64,000 nucleotides of DNA from Pseudomonas versuta (GTDB lineage: Bacteria > Pseudomonadota > Gammaproteobacteria > Pseudomonadales > Pseudomonadaceae): contig NZ_CP012676.1 of assembly GCF_001294575.1 (NCBI RefSeq), forward strand, positions 4,128,001 to 4,192,000. Direction: 5' to 3'. Position 1 is the stretch's first letter. Every line of letters starts with the position of its first letter. This document shows positions 25,117 to 33,614 of this stretch, piece after piece. Made by a program: the position numbers and the translations under genes. A model generated the notes under the pieces. The model saw only the letters and a program-made list of their open reading frames with translations. It searched no databases and had not been told where the DNA came from.

Positions 25117-25970
25117 CCAGAAAACTCGTTGTGTGCCGGGGCCATGAAGCGCCGCTGCAGGAGATGCCATTTGCCGGTTTTACTGTCCCGGGCCATATCA
25201 CTTTCAAGACGCAAACGGCTTTGCCCCAGACCCACGTCAGTAGTGATCCTGAACCAGCGGCTGTGGATACCCAGGCCCTGGCTGTTGATCCCCAGCCCGA
25301 CCAGCGCCGGGGAAAAGGTGAAATCCTCGACCCTGGCATGGCCTTGAGCCGGACGTTCCCCCACCAGCCTGCGCGCCATGGCCGGCGTCACGCCTTCCAG
25401 GGTGGCCAGCAGCGTGGCGGGTGCAGTGTTGATGTTGAGCGCTGCGCCTTTGCCCAGGAGTACGAGCCAGGGCTGCATACGCGCGAACCACTGGCTATCC
25501 ACGCCGGGTACCTGACGTAACTGGCTGATGTCGCTCAGGCTAAGTCCTTGAAAGGTACTGGCCGGTATCGGGGCCAGGTTGAGGCCGGTTTGCAGGCGAA
25601 ACCAGCGTTGCGCGGTCAACTCGTCGACCGGCTCTTTAGTGAGCAGGGCCGAGACATTGAAGTACCCGGCCAAGTCTTCGATACGGACCTGGATCTGTCC
25701 ATTGTCGATGGCCAGTGCCGGCGTCCCCGTGGCCCAGGCTTGCCCCGCGGCCACCGCGGCCGTCGAATCTGCGGGCAGGTCGCGCAAACGCTGGCGAGCC
25801 CAGGCTTCACCGGCAAAGCCCATTTGCCGCAGTTGCAGTTGATGGAGCTGTTGCGCGCTGCTGTTTAGGGCCAGCCGGTGGCTGCGTAGCATGCCCGCAC
25901 AAATCAATAGCGCCAGGCTCATGACCAGCAACACGGTAATCAGTGCGATTCCTTGTTGAGCCCTGCGCAT
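25113..25970 (-). CDS. gspK: Type II secretion minor pseudopilin GspK
   Basis: A 285-residue large pseudopilin. After the short leader MRRAQQG comes IALITVLLVMSLALLICAG, the hydrophobic N-terminal helix cut by the prepilin peptidase. The rest is a globular domain with the helix-hairpin part (VPGVDSQWF, LNINTAPATLLATLEGV) seen in GspK. It caps the pseudopilus tip with GspI and GspJ. GspK lacks the Glu at position 5 of mature major pseudopilins, and that is the case here. Its start overlaps the gspJ stop by one base. Confidence 0.93.
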   Translation of the reverse strand: MRRAQQGIALITVLLVMSLALLICAGMLRSHRLALNSSAQQLHQLQLRQMGFAGEAWARQRLRDLPADSTAAVAAGQAWATGTPALAIDNGQIQVRIEDLAGYFNVSALLTKEPVDELTAQRWFRLQTGLNLAPIPASTFQGLSLSDISQLRQVPGVDSQWFARMQPWLVLLGKGAALNINTAPATLLATLEGVTPAMARRLVGERPAQGHARVEDFTFSPALVGLGINSQGLGIHSRWFRITTDVGLGQSRLRLESDMARDSKTGKWHLLQRRFMAPAHNEFSG

Positions 25971-26530
25971 TACTCACCCTCCGGCAGCAGAAAAACCCGG
26001 CGAATCTGTTCCATACGCCCTGCCGAGAACTGAATTTCCAGAGCTTTGGGCGGGGCTTTTGGAGCGGCTTTGCCGACGGGCCACTCGCTGCGCCAACCCG
26101 CATTGGCATCGAACAGACGCCAGCTCAGATCACGCACATCGCCGAGTATTTTTTGCTTTTGCAGCAACGGCAAACCCAGGCCTTGGCTGTAACGCCAAAG
26201 CACGCCGTTTTCAAGACGGTAGCTGATCTCTTGCAGTTCGCTGCGGGGCTGATCCAGCGGATTGCGCCAGTTGCCACGGCGCAAGTTGAGTTGATCGGGA
26301 TACAGGGTAAGGCCGGGAAATTTGGCTGAAGTGCGGACATGCAGCACATCGCGCTCGATGACCGCCACTGCCCGCTGCAGGCTGCGCAGCTCTTGCTCAT
26401 GGGCGCTGCTGCTGCGCTCGACGCGCACGACGGCGTCAAACAATCGCCAGCAGCCAGTGCCCAGCATCGCGAATATGGCGATCGCAATGACCAGTTCAAG
26501 CAGGGTGAAACCAGCTTGGGGTTTAGTCAT
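25970..26530 (-). CDS. gspJ: Type II secretion minor pseudopilin GspJ
   Basis: A 186-residue prepilin-like protein. The leader MTKPQAG is followed by FTLLELVIAIAIFAMLG, the type IV pilin-like methylation and processing site with Glu at mature position 5. The globular part fits GspJ by length. With GspI and GspK it forms the pseudopilus tip. It overlaps gspI by eight bases. Confidence 0.92.
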   Translation of the reverse strand: MTKPQAGFTLLELVIAIAIFAMLGTGCWRLFDAVVRVERSSSAHEQELRSLQRAVAVIERDVLHVRTSAKFPGLTLYPDQLNLRRGNWRNPLDQPRSELQEISYRLENGVLWRYSQGLGLPLLQKQKILGDVRDLSWRLFDANAGWRSEWPVGKAAPKAPPKALEIQFSAGRMEQIRRVFLLPEGE

Positions 26531-26891
26531 TTTCGGCGGCTATCCAGTGAGTCACTGCCTGCACGACCTGCTCGCTACCGGCAACACTGACGCTCAGCTC
26601 GACCCGCAGCAAGCCGGTGTTGGGCTCGGGCATGATGCGTTGCTGCAAACGCCAGTCGCGCTGGGCGAAACTCAGGTTCAGAGCCCGTTGCCCCGGCGCC
26701 GGAGCCACCGTTTGCAGTTGCATTTCGCTGAGGTGATTATCGGCCAGCCAGGCAGCCAGCAACCGGACCTCGACCCGGGCACTTTGCCCAAGCACATACT
26801 GGCTGGCAGACATTACCGCCGCTGCCAGTGTGGCGAAGATCGCGAGCGCGATCATGACCTCGAGCAAGGTGAAGCCTTTTTCAGTCTTCAT
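26523..26891 (-). CDS. gspI: Type II secretion minor pseudopilin GspI
   Basis: A 122-residue prepilin-like protein: leader MKTEKG, then FTLLEVMIALAIFATLAAAV with the conserved Glu at mature position 5. The length is normal for GspI. The ATG at 26891 is chosen because it places the processing site at the usual distance; codons upstream to 26993 lie in another frame of gspH and encode no plausible leader. It overlaps gspH by 11 bases. Confidence 0.92.
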   Translation of the reverse strand: MKTEKGFTLLEVMIALAIFATLAAAVMSASQYVLGQSARVEVRLLAAWLADNHLSEMQLQTVAPAPGQRALNLSFAQRDWRLQQRIMPEPNTGLLRVELSVSVAGSEQVVQAVTHWIAAEND

Positions 26892-27360
26892 GGGGTACGT
26901 CGATCGCGGCATCGCCGAGGCCATCGCTGACGATGCTGAGCCAGCGCCGGGGCGGGCTGTCAATGTGCAGGCTGAACACTGTGTTTTCATCACTGCTCAA
27001 CCACACTAACTGCGGCGAATCTGAAGCGGCTGTCAGTGGCTGCTCTTGCCCCTCCAGACTCAGCGCCAGCGCCAGCCCCTCAGGCAGGCTCACTCGCGCT
27101 TCGGCCACCTGCCACTGCCCACCTGCAAAACGCACAACCTGGTAAGCCCCCGGCTCCAGCCGCAAGCCGTATTCCTGGCCCTCAAGCACGGATTTTTCAC
27201 GCAAGCCATGCATCAGGCCGAGTAACACCCCGGCTTCCTGGCGAGCATGGCGGGCCCGATTGTCGCCGAGGCTGATATGCACCATTGAGACCAGTACACC
27301 AATCAGCACTATGACCACCATCAACTCAATCAAGGTAAACCCCGCCGCCGCCCGCCGCAT
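26881..27360 (-). CDS. gspH: Type II secretion minor pseudopilin GspH
   Basis: A 159-residue prepilin-like protein with leader MRRAAAG and FTLIELMVVIVLIGVLVSM. The region after the helix (ARHARQEAGVLLGLMHGLREKS) matches the GspH/FimT pattern. The ATG at 27360 lies four bases after the gspG stop and gives the normal short leader. Confidence 0.92.
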   Translation of the reverse strand: MRRAAAGFTLIELMVVIVLIGVLVSMVHISLGDNRARHARQEAGVLLGLMHGLREKSVLEGQEYGLRLEPGAYQVVRFAGGQWQVAEARVSLPEGLALALSLEGQEQPLTAASDSPQLVWLSSDENTVFSLHIDSPPRRWLSIVSDGLGDAAIDVPHED

Positions 27361-27364
27361 GCCC

Positions 27365-27805
27365 TCAGTTGCTCCAGTTGCCGATATCGGCGGCATATCC
27401 TTCACCGCCCGGGACGCCGTCCGAGCCTAAGGAAAACAGGTCGTAGGCCGCCGAGCGGGTGCCCGGGTTGAGGTATTGATAAGGCTTGCCCCATGGGTCC
27501 ATCGGCATGCTTTTGAGATAGCCCTGGGGATTCCAGTTTTTGGCCACAGGTGCGCCGGCCGGTTTTGTCACCAGCGCTTCGAGCCCCTGCTGGGTGGAGG
27601 GATAACTAAAGGTGTCGAGGCGATACATTTCCAGGGCAGTGGCGATCGCCTGAATGTCAGTACGCGCTGCCGTGACCTTGGCCTGGTCCGGACGGCTCAT
27701 GAACTGCGGCACCACGATGGCACCGAGCACGCCGATGATGACCACGACCACCATGATTTCAATCAGGGTGAAGCCACGCTGGGAGGATTTTGCAGAGGTT
27801 TTCAT
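27365..27805 (-). CDS. gspG: Type II secretion major pseudopilin GspG
   Basis: A 146-residue major pseudopilin. The leader MKTSAKSSQRG is followed by FTLIEIMVVVVIIGVLGAIV. PMDPWGKPYQYLNPG and DLFSLGSDGVPGGEG are the calcium-binding C-terminal loop typical of GspG. It polymerises into the periplasmic pseudopilus that pushes substrate through GspD. It starts three bases after the gspF stop. Confidence 0.96.
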   Translation of the reverse strand: MKTSAKSSQRGFTLIEIMVVVVIIGVLGAIVVPQFMSRPDQAKVTAARTDIQAIATALEMYRLDTFSYPSTQQGLEALVTKPAGAPVAKNWNPQGYLKSMPMDPWGKPYQYLNPGTRSAAYDLFSLGSDGVPGGEGYAADIGNWSN

Positions 27806-27808
27806 GGT

Positions 27809-29020
27809 TCAGTTCACCAGTTGATTGAGACTAAGAATCGGCAACAGAATGGCCATGACAATCAGCAGTACCACTCCTCCCATCAGTACCAGCATGAGGG
27901 GCTCAAACAGGCTGACGACCAGGGCGATACGCGAGGCGAGGGTTTTTTCCTGCTGTTCGGAAGCGCGCGCCAGCATGCTGTCCAGCTCGCCGGCCCGCTC
28001 GCCGCTGGCAATCAGGTGCAGCATCATCGGCGGGATGTCCCCGCTGCGTTCCAGCCCACGGGCCAAGGTGCCGCCTTCGCGCACGGAGCGGGCGACATCG
28101 AGCATGCGTTGACGGATGGCAAAGTTCGCAATCACCGTGGCGGAGATTTCCAGAGCATCGACCAGGGGCACAGCACTCTTGCCCAAAATCGCCAGAGTGC
28201 TGGCAAACCGTGCTGCTTCCATTGCACGTAGCAACTTGCCCACCATCGGCAAGTCGAGCAGCAACCCGTGCCAGCGCAGTTTTAACCGGGGTTGGCGCAA
28301 CACCCAGCGCGCCATGCAAATACCCGCAACCAGCAGCACCAGCAATAACCAGCCGTAGCGTCGCAGAGCGCTGCTCGTGGCGATCATGGCCTGGGTCAAC
28401 AGAGGCAACGGCTGACCGCTGTCGACAAATATTTTGACCACGTCGGGCACCACGTAACCGAGCAAGAAGCCAACGATGGCCACCGAGGCAAACATCAGGA
28501 TCATCGGGTAGACCAGTGCCAGCTGGATTTTCTGGCGCGAGGCATGCCTGGCTTCGGTGTAGTCGGCCAGTTGCTCCAGCACCTGACCCAAGTGGCCGCT
28601 GCGCTCACCGGCGGCGACCGTCGCGCGAAATAACTCCGGGAATGCCCGGGGAAACGCCGACATCGCAGTGGCCAAGGCATGACCTTCCAGCACCCGGCTA
28701 CGTACCGCGGCCAACAGGTTGCTCACCGCGCGCTTTTCGCTCTGGGCCGTCACTGCGGCCAGGGCTTCTTCAAGAGGCAGGCCGGCATGAACCAGAGTCG
28801 ATAATTGCCGGGTTAGCAGGGCCAGGTCGGTCACACCGAGCCGGGTTGCCGACTGCCCGAAGCCAGTGCCACGGGCATTTTTCCTGGCCGCAGTCAGGCG
28901 GGTCACGCGCATTCCCCGTTCGCGCAAAATCTGCCGCGCATGACGCGCGCTGTCGGCCTCTTGCTGTCCGCGACAGTTGCGCCCGCTGGCGTCCTGCGCC
29001 TGATAGTCAAAAGCCGGCAT
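27809..29020 (-). CDS. gspF: Type II secretion platform protein GspF
   Basis: A 403-residue inner-membrane platform protein with two repeated cytoplasmic domains (LTRQLSTLVHAGLPLEEAL and FASTLAILGKSAVPLVDAL mark the matching starts) and three membrane segments, the last at the C terminus (LVLMGGVVLLIVMAILLPIL). It connects the GspE motor to pseudopilus assembly. It follows gspE after two bases. Confidence 0.96.
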   Translation of the reverse strand: MPAFDYQAQDASGRNCRGQQEADSARHARQILRERGMRVTRLTAARKNARGTGFGQSATRLGVTDLALLTRQLSTLVHAGLPLEEALAAVTAQSEKRAVSNLLAAVRSRVLEGHALATAMSAFPRAFPELFRATVAAGERSGHLGQVLEQLADYTEARHASRQKIQLALVYPMILMFASVAIVGFLLGYVVPDVVKIFVDSGQPLPLLTQAMIATSSALRRYGWLLLVLLVAGICMARWVLRQPRLKLRWHGLLLDLPMVGKLLRAMEAARFASTLAILGKSAVPLVDALEISATVIANFAIRQRMLDVARSVREGGTLARGLERSGDIPPMMLHLIASGERAGELDSMLARASEQQEKTLASRIALVVSLFEPLMLVLMGGVVLLIVMAILLPILSLNQLVN

Positions 29021-29022
29021 GC

Positions 29023-30495
29023 TCAGTCCTCCTGGGTGACACGCAGCAGTTCGTTGAGGCTGGTGATGCCTTCAATTACTAGCCGCTGGCCATCCTGAAA
29101 CAATCCGGGAGACAGTCGCCGCGCCTCGCCTGTCAGCTCCGGTTCACTCGCACCCCGGTGGATCAAACCGGCCAGCGTCGCAGTGATGCCAATCAATTCA
29201 TAGATGCCGGTACGGCCGCGATAACCTTGCTGACAATGACTGCAACCCTGCGCGCGATACAGGGTCAGGCTGGCCGAGTCAGCTAACCCGAGCCGGACAC
29301 AGGTTTGCGGATCGGCGAGGTAGGGGACTTTGCAGTCAGCGCACAGGGTGCGCAGCAGGCGCTGAGCCAATACGCCGATAAGCGAGGACGCCAGCAGGTA
29401 GGCATCAACCCCCATGTCTACCAGGCGGGTGACTGCGCCAATGGCACTGTTGGTGTGTAAGGTCGAAAGTACCAGGTGCCCGGTCAGCGAGGCCTGTACG
29501 GCAATTTCGGCAGTTTCCTGATCGCGGATTTCCCCCACCATGACCACATCCGGGTCTTGCCGCAAAATCGCCCGCAAACCGCGGGCGAAGGTCATATTGG
29601 CCTTGGTGTTGACCGGCGTTTGACCGATGCCCGGCAGGTGATACTCCACCGGGTCTTCGACCGTCAGGATGTTACGGGACTGATGGTTCAGATGGCTCAG
29701 CGCGGCGTACAGGCTAGTGGTTTTGCCCGAGCCGGTCGGCCCCGTTACCAGAAATATGCCGTGGGGACGCGCCAACACCTGTTCAAAGCGACTCAGAATG
29801 GGAGCTGGCATGCCCAGGCATTTCAAGTCCAGGCGCCCGGCCTGTTTGTCGAGCAAACGCATGACCACGCGCTCGCCATGGGCCGAAGGCAAGGTCGATA
29901 CGCGAACATCCACTTCATGCCCGGCCAGTCTCAGGCTGATACGGCCATCTTGCGGTACGCGTTTTTCGGCGATGTCCAGCCGCGCCATGACTTTGATTCG
30001 CGACACCAGCAAGTTGGCCAGTTCACGCTTGGGCCGCAGCACCTCACGCAGCTGACCGTCGACGCGCATGCGTACCGACAAGTAATGCTCGAAGGTTTCA
30101 AGGTGAACATCCGAGGCTTTTTCGCGCATGGCTTCACGCAACAAGGCATTGATCAACCGGATGATCGGCGCGTCGCCTTCTTGCTCCAGCAAATCGGCGG
30201 TTTGCGGCACCTGTTCAGCGAGGCTCATCAGATCGAGTTCCTCGTCCAGTCCTTGGGCCACCTGCTCGGCGGCACTTTGGCCAGCACTGTAGCTATTGGC
30301 TAACAACTCACTGAAGCGTGTATCTGTCACTGCTTGCAGGTCCAGTGCCTGGCCAGCCCAGCGCCGTGCTTCGGCCAGGGCGGTCAATGGTGTATCCGCG
30401 CGGATCAACAAAGCTGGCGGGCTCGCAGTGAAGTCCAGTAACACCCCGAAACGGCGGGCGAAGCTGAACGGCAATCGCAGGCTCGGCGATGTCAT
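29023..30495 (-). CDS. gspE: Type II secretion ATPase GspE
   Basis: A 490-residue secretion ATPase with Walker A GPTGSGKTTS (about residue 250), the Asp box (LTVEDPVEYHLPGIGQT), Walker B (DPDVVMVGEIRD) and the His box (GHLVLSTLHTNSA). The four-Cys zinc motif is present as CADC and CSHC about 45 residues apart. It powers pseudopilus extension from the cytoplasmic face. Start ATG overlaps the gspD stop by four bases. Confidence 0.97.
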   Translation of the reverse strand: MTSPSLRLPFSFARRFGVLLDFTASPPALLIRADTPLTALAEARRWAGQALDLQAVTDTRFSELLANSYSAGQSAAEQVAQGLDEELDLMSLAEQVPQTADLLEQEGDAPIIRLINALLREAMREKASDVHLETFEHYLSVRMRVDGQLREVLRPKRELANLLVSRIKVMARLDIAEKRVPQDGRISLRLAGHEVDVRVSTLPSAHGERVVMRLLDKQAGRLDLKCLGMPAPILSRFEQVLARPHGIFLVTGPTGSGKTTSLYAALSHLNHQSRNILTVEDPVEYHLPGIGQTPVNTKANMTFARGLRAILRQDPDVVMVGEIRDQETAEIAVQASLTGHLVLSTLHTNSAIGAVTRLVDMGVDAYLLASSLIGVLAQRLLRTLCADCKVPYLADPQTCVRLGLADSASLTLYRAQGCSHCQQGYRGRTGIYELIGITATLAGLIHRGASEPELTGEARRLSPGLFQDGQRLVIEGITSLNELLRVTQED

Positions 30496-32414
30496 GGACG
30501 CGCTGCTTTCGAGGGGCGCAAGTCGACCGTGGCCGGAGCTTGCTGGTTGGGGTCAAACATCTGATGCGGGTCAACCGGCAGCAACCCGCGGCCCTCCTTG
30601 CTGGCGGGCTGGCTCAGGTGGCGCAGGGCGTTGTAGTTGTTGTCGCTGAACTCCCGGATATCGTGCTTGCTGCGCACGATGGTCGGGCGCAGAAACACCA
30701 TCAGGTTGGTTTTGCTGTGGGTGTCTTTATTCCAGCGAAACAGCGCTCCCAGGTATGGAATGCTGCGCAGCAAGGGTACGCCACTGACCTGGGTGCGCAC
30801 GCTGTCCTTGATCAGGCCACCAATAACGATTATTTCGCCGTCCTCCGCCAGGATGGTGCTTTTGAGGGCGCGCTTGTTGGTAATCAGGTCTGTCGAATCG
30901 ACGCCTTGCAATGAAGGCGCGATTTCTGAATTTTCCTGTTCGACCTCAAGCCGCAACGAGCTGCCGTCATTGATGTGCGGTTTGATTTTCAGGCTGATGC
31001 CAATGTCCTGGCGCGTCACAGTGGTGAACGGATTTTGCGAATCATCACCGGGGCCGGTGTATGACCCGGTTTTGAACGGCACGTTTTGCCCAACCAGAAT
31101 TTCTGCTTCCTGGTTGTCCAGGGTTAACAGGCTCGGTGTGGACAACACGTTGTTATTGGTATCGCTGGCCAGGGCCGATATCAGGGCGCTGAAGCGGTCA
31201 CCGCCGATTTGTAGCGCCGCGCCTTCAGGCAACTGGCCATTGCTGGCAGACCATCCGCCGATTTGCAAATTAGTACCCGGGAAGGTAATCGCGCCTTGTG
31301 CACTGCCGGTGTTCGCCCCCCATTGCACGCCGAGGGTTTCAACAATGTCACCGGAGATTTCCACAATGGCCGCATGAATCAACACTTGCGAGCGTGGTTG
31401 ATCGAGCTCGCGCACTATGCTTTCGAGGGCGCGGACCCGGGCTGGATCGGCCATGATCACCAGCGCATTCTGGCTCTCATCGGCTGCCACCATGACGTCC
31501 CGCGAATTCGCCGATTGTGCGGCACCGGCCAACGCCGTCTCTTGCTTCATGCCTTGCCCTATCGTTTCCAGCACCTCGGCCAGTTGCTTGGCATCGCTGT
31601 GACGCAGGCGGATGACCCGGGAGTTTTCCTGGCGCGGATTAGTCGGCGTATCAAGGGTCCGGGCCAAGGTGTTCAAGCGCTTGCGGGCCGCTTCACTGCC
31701 CAGAATCACCAGGCGATTGCCCGACATGTCCGGGATAACCTGGCTGCTCGCGCCCGTGGCTTTTTTGTCCAGTGATTGCTCCATGACCTTGGCGATGTCA
31801 CTGGCCAGACCGTGCTTGAGCTCCACCAGGGAGTGGCCGTAGCGGGTACCTGCATCCAGCTGACGAACAATGTCGAGGATTCGACGGGTGTTGGCAGCGG
31901 TATCGGTAATGATCAGCGCATTGGCCGACACCGAGGGTCCAATGTAACCGTTGCTGGACACCAGGGGACGCAGCAGCCCTGCCAGATCGGCAGCCACACT
32001 GTCATTGAGCTCAACGACCCGGGTCACGAACGCCTGGGCGGGCTCAGTGTCGGTACTGTTCTGGCCGGCACGGGATTTCGCATCCGCAGCCGGGATGATT
32101 AACAGCCGGTCACCCTCATCGATAATCGAGAATCCCTGGGCATCCAGCACTGAATAAAACAATCGGCGTACGCCTTCACGGTCCAGGGCCTCATCGGAAA
32201 CAACGGTAACGCGACCCTGTACACGAGGGTCGAGCACCACTGTGGCACCGAGTACCGAGGACATTTCCTGAACCACATCACGCAGCTCCGCGTCTTTCAT
32301 TGCCAGCTGCCAGTAGCGCCCGTCCGCATGCGCCGAAGGTTGCAACAGCAACACAATGGACACAGCGCCACAGGCTAAAAAGTGGCCGATGCCGAACGCA
32401 TTGGGCTTGGTCAT
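30492..32414 (-). CDS. gspD: Type II secretion outer-membrane secretin GspD
   Basis: A 640-residue secretin. A signal peptide (FLACGAVSIVLLLQPSAHA) precedes N0 to N3 periplasmic domains (for example VVELNDSVAADLAGLLRPLV and VIRLRHSDAKQLAEVLETI), then the C-terminal secretin core with VPLLRSIPYLGALFRW, the conserved lip motif. There is no lipobox, so it is not the self-piloting lipoprotein type known from the Hxc system of P. aeruginosa. It forms the exit channel in the outer membrane. It begins nine bases after gspC. Confidence 0.96.
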   Translation of the reverse strand: MTKPNAFGIGHFLACGAVSIVLLLQPSAHADGRYWQLAMKDAELRDVVQEMSSVLGATVVLDPRVQGRVTVVSDEALDREGVRRLFYSVLDAQGFSIIDEGDRLLIIPAADAKSRAGQNSTDTEPAQAFVTRVVELNDSVAADLAGLLRPLVSSNGYIGPSVSANALIITDTAANTRRILDIVRQLDAGTRYGHSLVELKHGLASDIAKVMEQSLDKKATGASSQVIPDMSGNRLVILGSEAARKRLNTLARTLDTPTNPRQENSRVIRLRHSDAKQLAEVLETIGQGMKQETALAGAAQSANSRDVMVAADESQNALVIMADPARVRALESIVRELDQPRSQVLIHAAIVEISGDIVETLGVQWGANTGSAQGAITFPGTNLQIGGWSASNGQLPEGAALQIGGDRFSALISALASDTNNNVLSTPSLLTLDNQEAEILVGQNVPFKTGSYTGPGDDSQNPFTTVTRQDIGISLKIKPHINDGSSLRLEVEQENSEIAPSLQGVDSTDLITNKRALKSTILAEDGEIIVIGGLIKDSVRTQVSGVPLLRSIPYLGALFRWNKDTHSKTNLMVFLRPTIVRSKHDIREFSDNNYNALRHLSQPASKEGRGLLPVDPHQMFDPNQQAPATVDLRPSKAARP

Positions 32415-32423
32415 GGAGTTTCT

Positions 32424-32957
32424 CTAAGGTTGCTCGGCGAAGGGCCGCAAGTGAAGGAAGCCAGCTCCGGGGGTGGCACTGTCAGTACTGGACACTGGCA
32501 AGACATGCTTGCCTGCGGGCCTGAGGGCCAGGCGCTCTTCGCGACCATTGCGCCAAAGCACCACGTGATCCACCTCGACCCGGCGCAGAACACTGCCACC
32601 GGGCAAGCGCTCGCCTTGCGAGTAAAAGCGAGCCGTGCGGGTGTCTGCCAACAAGGCTTGAGAGGTGCCGTCATTGGTCACAAAACAGGCCCGTAACTGC
32701 AAGGCCTCGGCACTTTGCACCCAGGTATTCTGCGCACCAAGGCCGAGTACAGTGGCAATCGCGTCGGGCTTGAACGCATCGGGAACCGCTACGGGTAACG
32801 CACTGACGGGGGCAAAAACGGGCACCGCGCGTAGAGACTGGCGATAGACCTGTTCTTGCCACGCCAAATAGCCGCCATAGATGACCGGCACTACCAGCAA
32901 GATCCACTTCAATACGACTGACCAATAGCGATTGACCGCTATTGTCGATCTGTTCAA
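32424..32957 (-). CDS. gspC: Type II secretion protein GspC (short form)
   Basis: A 177-residue inner-membrane protein with one membrane helix near the start (VLKWILLVVPVIYGGYLAW, about 16-34) and a periplasmic homology region (VLGLGAQNTWVQSAEALQL to VDHVVLWRNGREERLAL), the part of GspC that touches GspD. It ends soon after that region, so the C-terminal PDZ or coiled-coil domain found in many GspC proteins is missing. It is the first gene of the operon. The start appears to be TTG at 32957, since no in-frame ATG precedes the membrane helix. Confidence 0.85.
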   Translation of the reverse strand: MNRSTIAVNRYWSVVLKWILLVVPVIYGGYLAWQEQVYRQSLRAVPVFAPVSALPVAVPDAFKPDAIATVLGLGAQNTWVQSAEALQLRACFVTNDGTSQALLADTRTARFYSQGERLPGGSVLRRVEVDHVVLWRNGREERLALRPAGKHVLPVSSTDSATPGAGFLHLRPFAEQP

Positions 32958-33021
32958 AACCGTCTCATCTTTGTTCCCGGGTCAGTCTGATGAAGCATTT
33001 AATGTTGCGCCCTGAACACGT

Positions 33022-33555
33022 TCAGAAAGCCATGCGCTTGATAACCGACTGCCCTGCCAGTTGATGCTTGATGACGGCAGCAATATGCAGCGTCACCAGC
33101 AAGGCCAATAGCAGGCAAACAGCTATATGAAAACGAAAATAAAAAGCAATAGCTTCACTATTACTTAAGGGCTGAGGAAAAGAGAAAACGTCAAAAAAAA
33201 CAATCGGCCGGTCCATCATCAAAATACCTGACACCAGCACTAACATCACCAGCACATACATCATTGTGTGAATAATAAACGCCATCCAGTGCGCCAGATT
33301 TTTATCACCTTTCACCGCTGCATAACCCCGGCCAAATGACACATAAGTGCGCACCAGAAAAATAGGGATCAACAGCAAACTTAGGGATACATTAAAAGCG
33401 CCGATAACATGCTTTAACGGTTCCTCTTCCTTGATTAACCCTGCGTAAAAACCCGACATCAACAACCACAAAATCATGAGCGCCGAAATAGCATGAAGAG
33501 CCTTTTGTAATTTTGTGTATTCGATTTTTTGCATAGTAATGTTCAGGCTGATCAT
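33022..33555 (-). CDS. Cytochrome b561-like membrane protein
   Basis: A protein of about 177 residues with four membrane segments and His residues placed for two b-type haems: LHAISALMI in helix 1, the His after LK before the second helix, and FHIAVCLLLALLVTLHIAAVIKH in helix 4. Such proteins pass electrons from quinol or another donor to the periplasm. It lies between gspC (64-base gap) and the LPMO gene, so supplying reductant to the secreted copper enzyme is a tempting but unproven idea. Its bases are visibly richer in A and T than its neighbours. The start is uncertain: ATG 33555 (chosen, GAG six bases upstream) or 33534; the ATG at 33603 lies in a terminator-like hairpin. Confidence 0.82.
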   Translation of the reverse strand: MISLNITMQKIEYTKLQKALHAISALMILWLLMSGFYAGLIKEEEPLKHVIGAFNVSLSLLLIPIFLVRTYVSFGRGYAAVKGDKNLAHWMAFIIHTMMYVLVMLVLVSGILMMDRPIVFFDVFSFPQPLSNSEAIAFYFRFHIAVCLLLALLVTLHIAAVIKHQLAGQSVIKRMAF

Positions 33556-33571
33556 AGGGGGCTCATTAAGC

Positions 33572-33600
33572 ACCGGGCCGCTCATCAAGAACGGCCCGGT
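33572..33600 (-). terminator. Hairpin after the LPMO gene
   Basis: ACCGGGCCG (33572-33580) and CGGCCCGGT (33592-33600) form a perfect nine-base stem with an 11-base loop. It lies 15 bases beyond the LPMO stop on that strand, without a good U tract, so it may be a partial terminator or an mRNA-end stabiliser between the LPMO and the cytochrome genes. Confidence 0.5.
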
Positions 33601-33614
33601 CATTTCAGAGTTGC

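Noticed and set aside
33556..33603. Upstream start of the cytochrome b561 gene at 33603
   Set aside because: The extra residues are encoded by both arms of a GC hairpin following the LPMO gene and look like a chance open frame.
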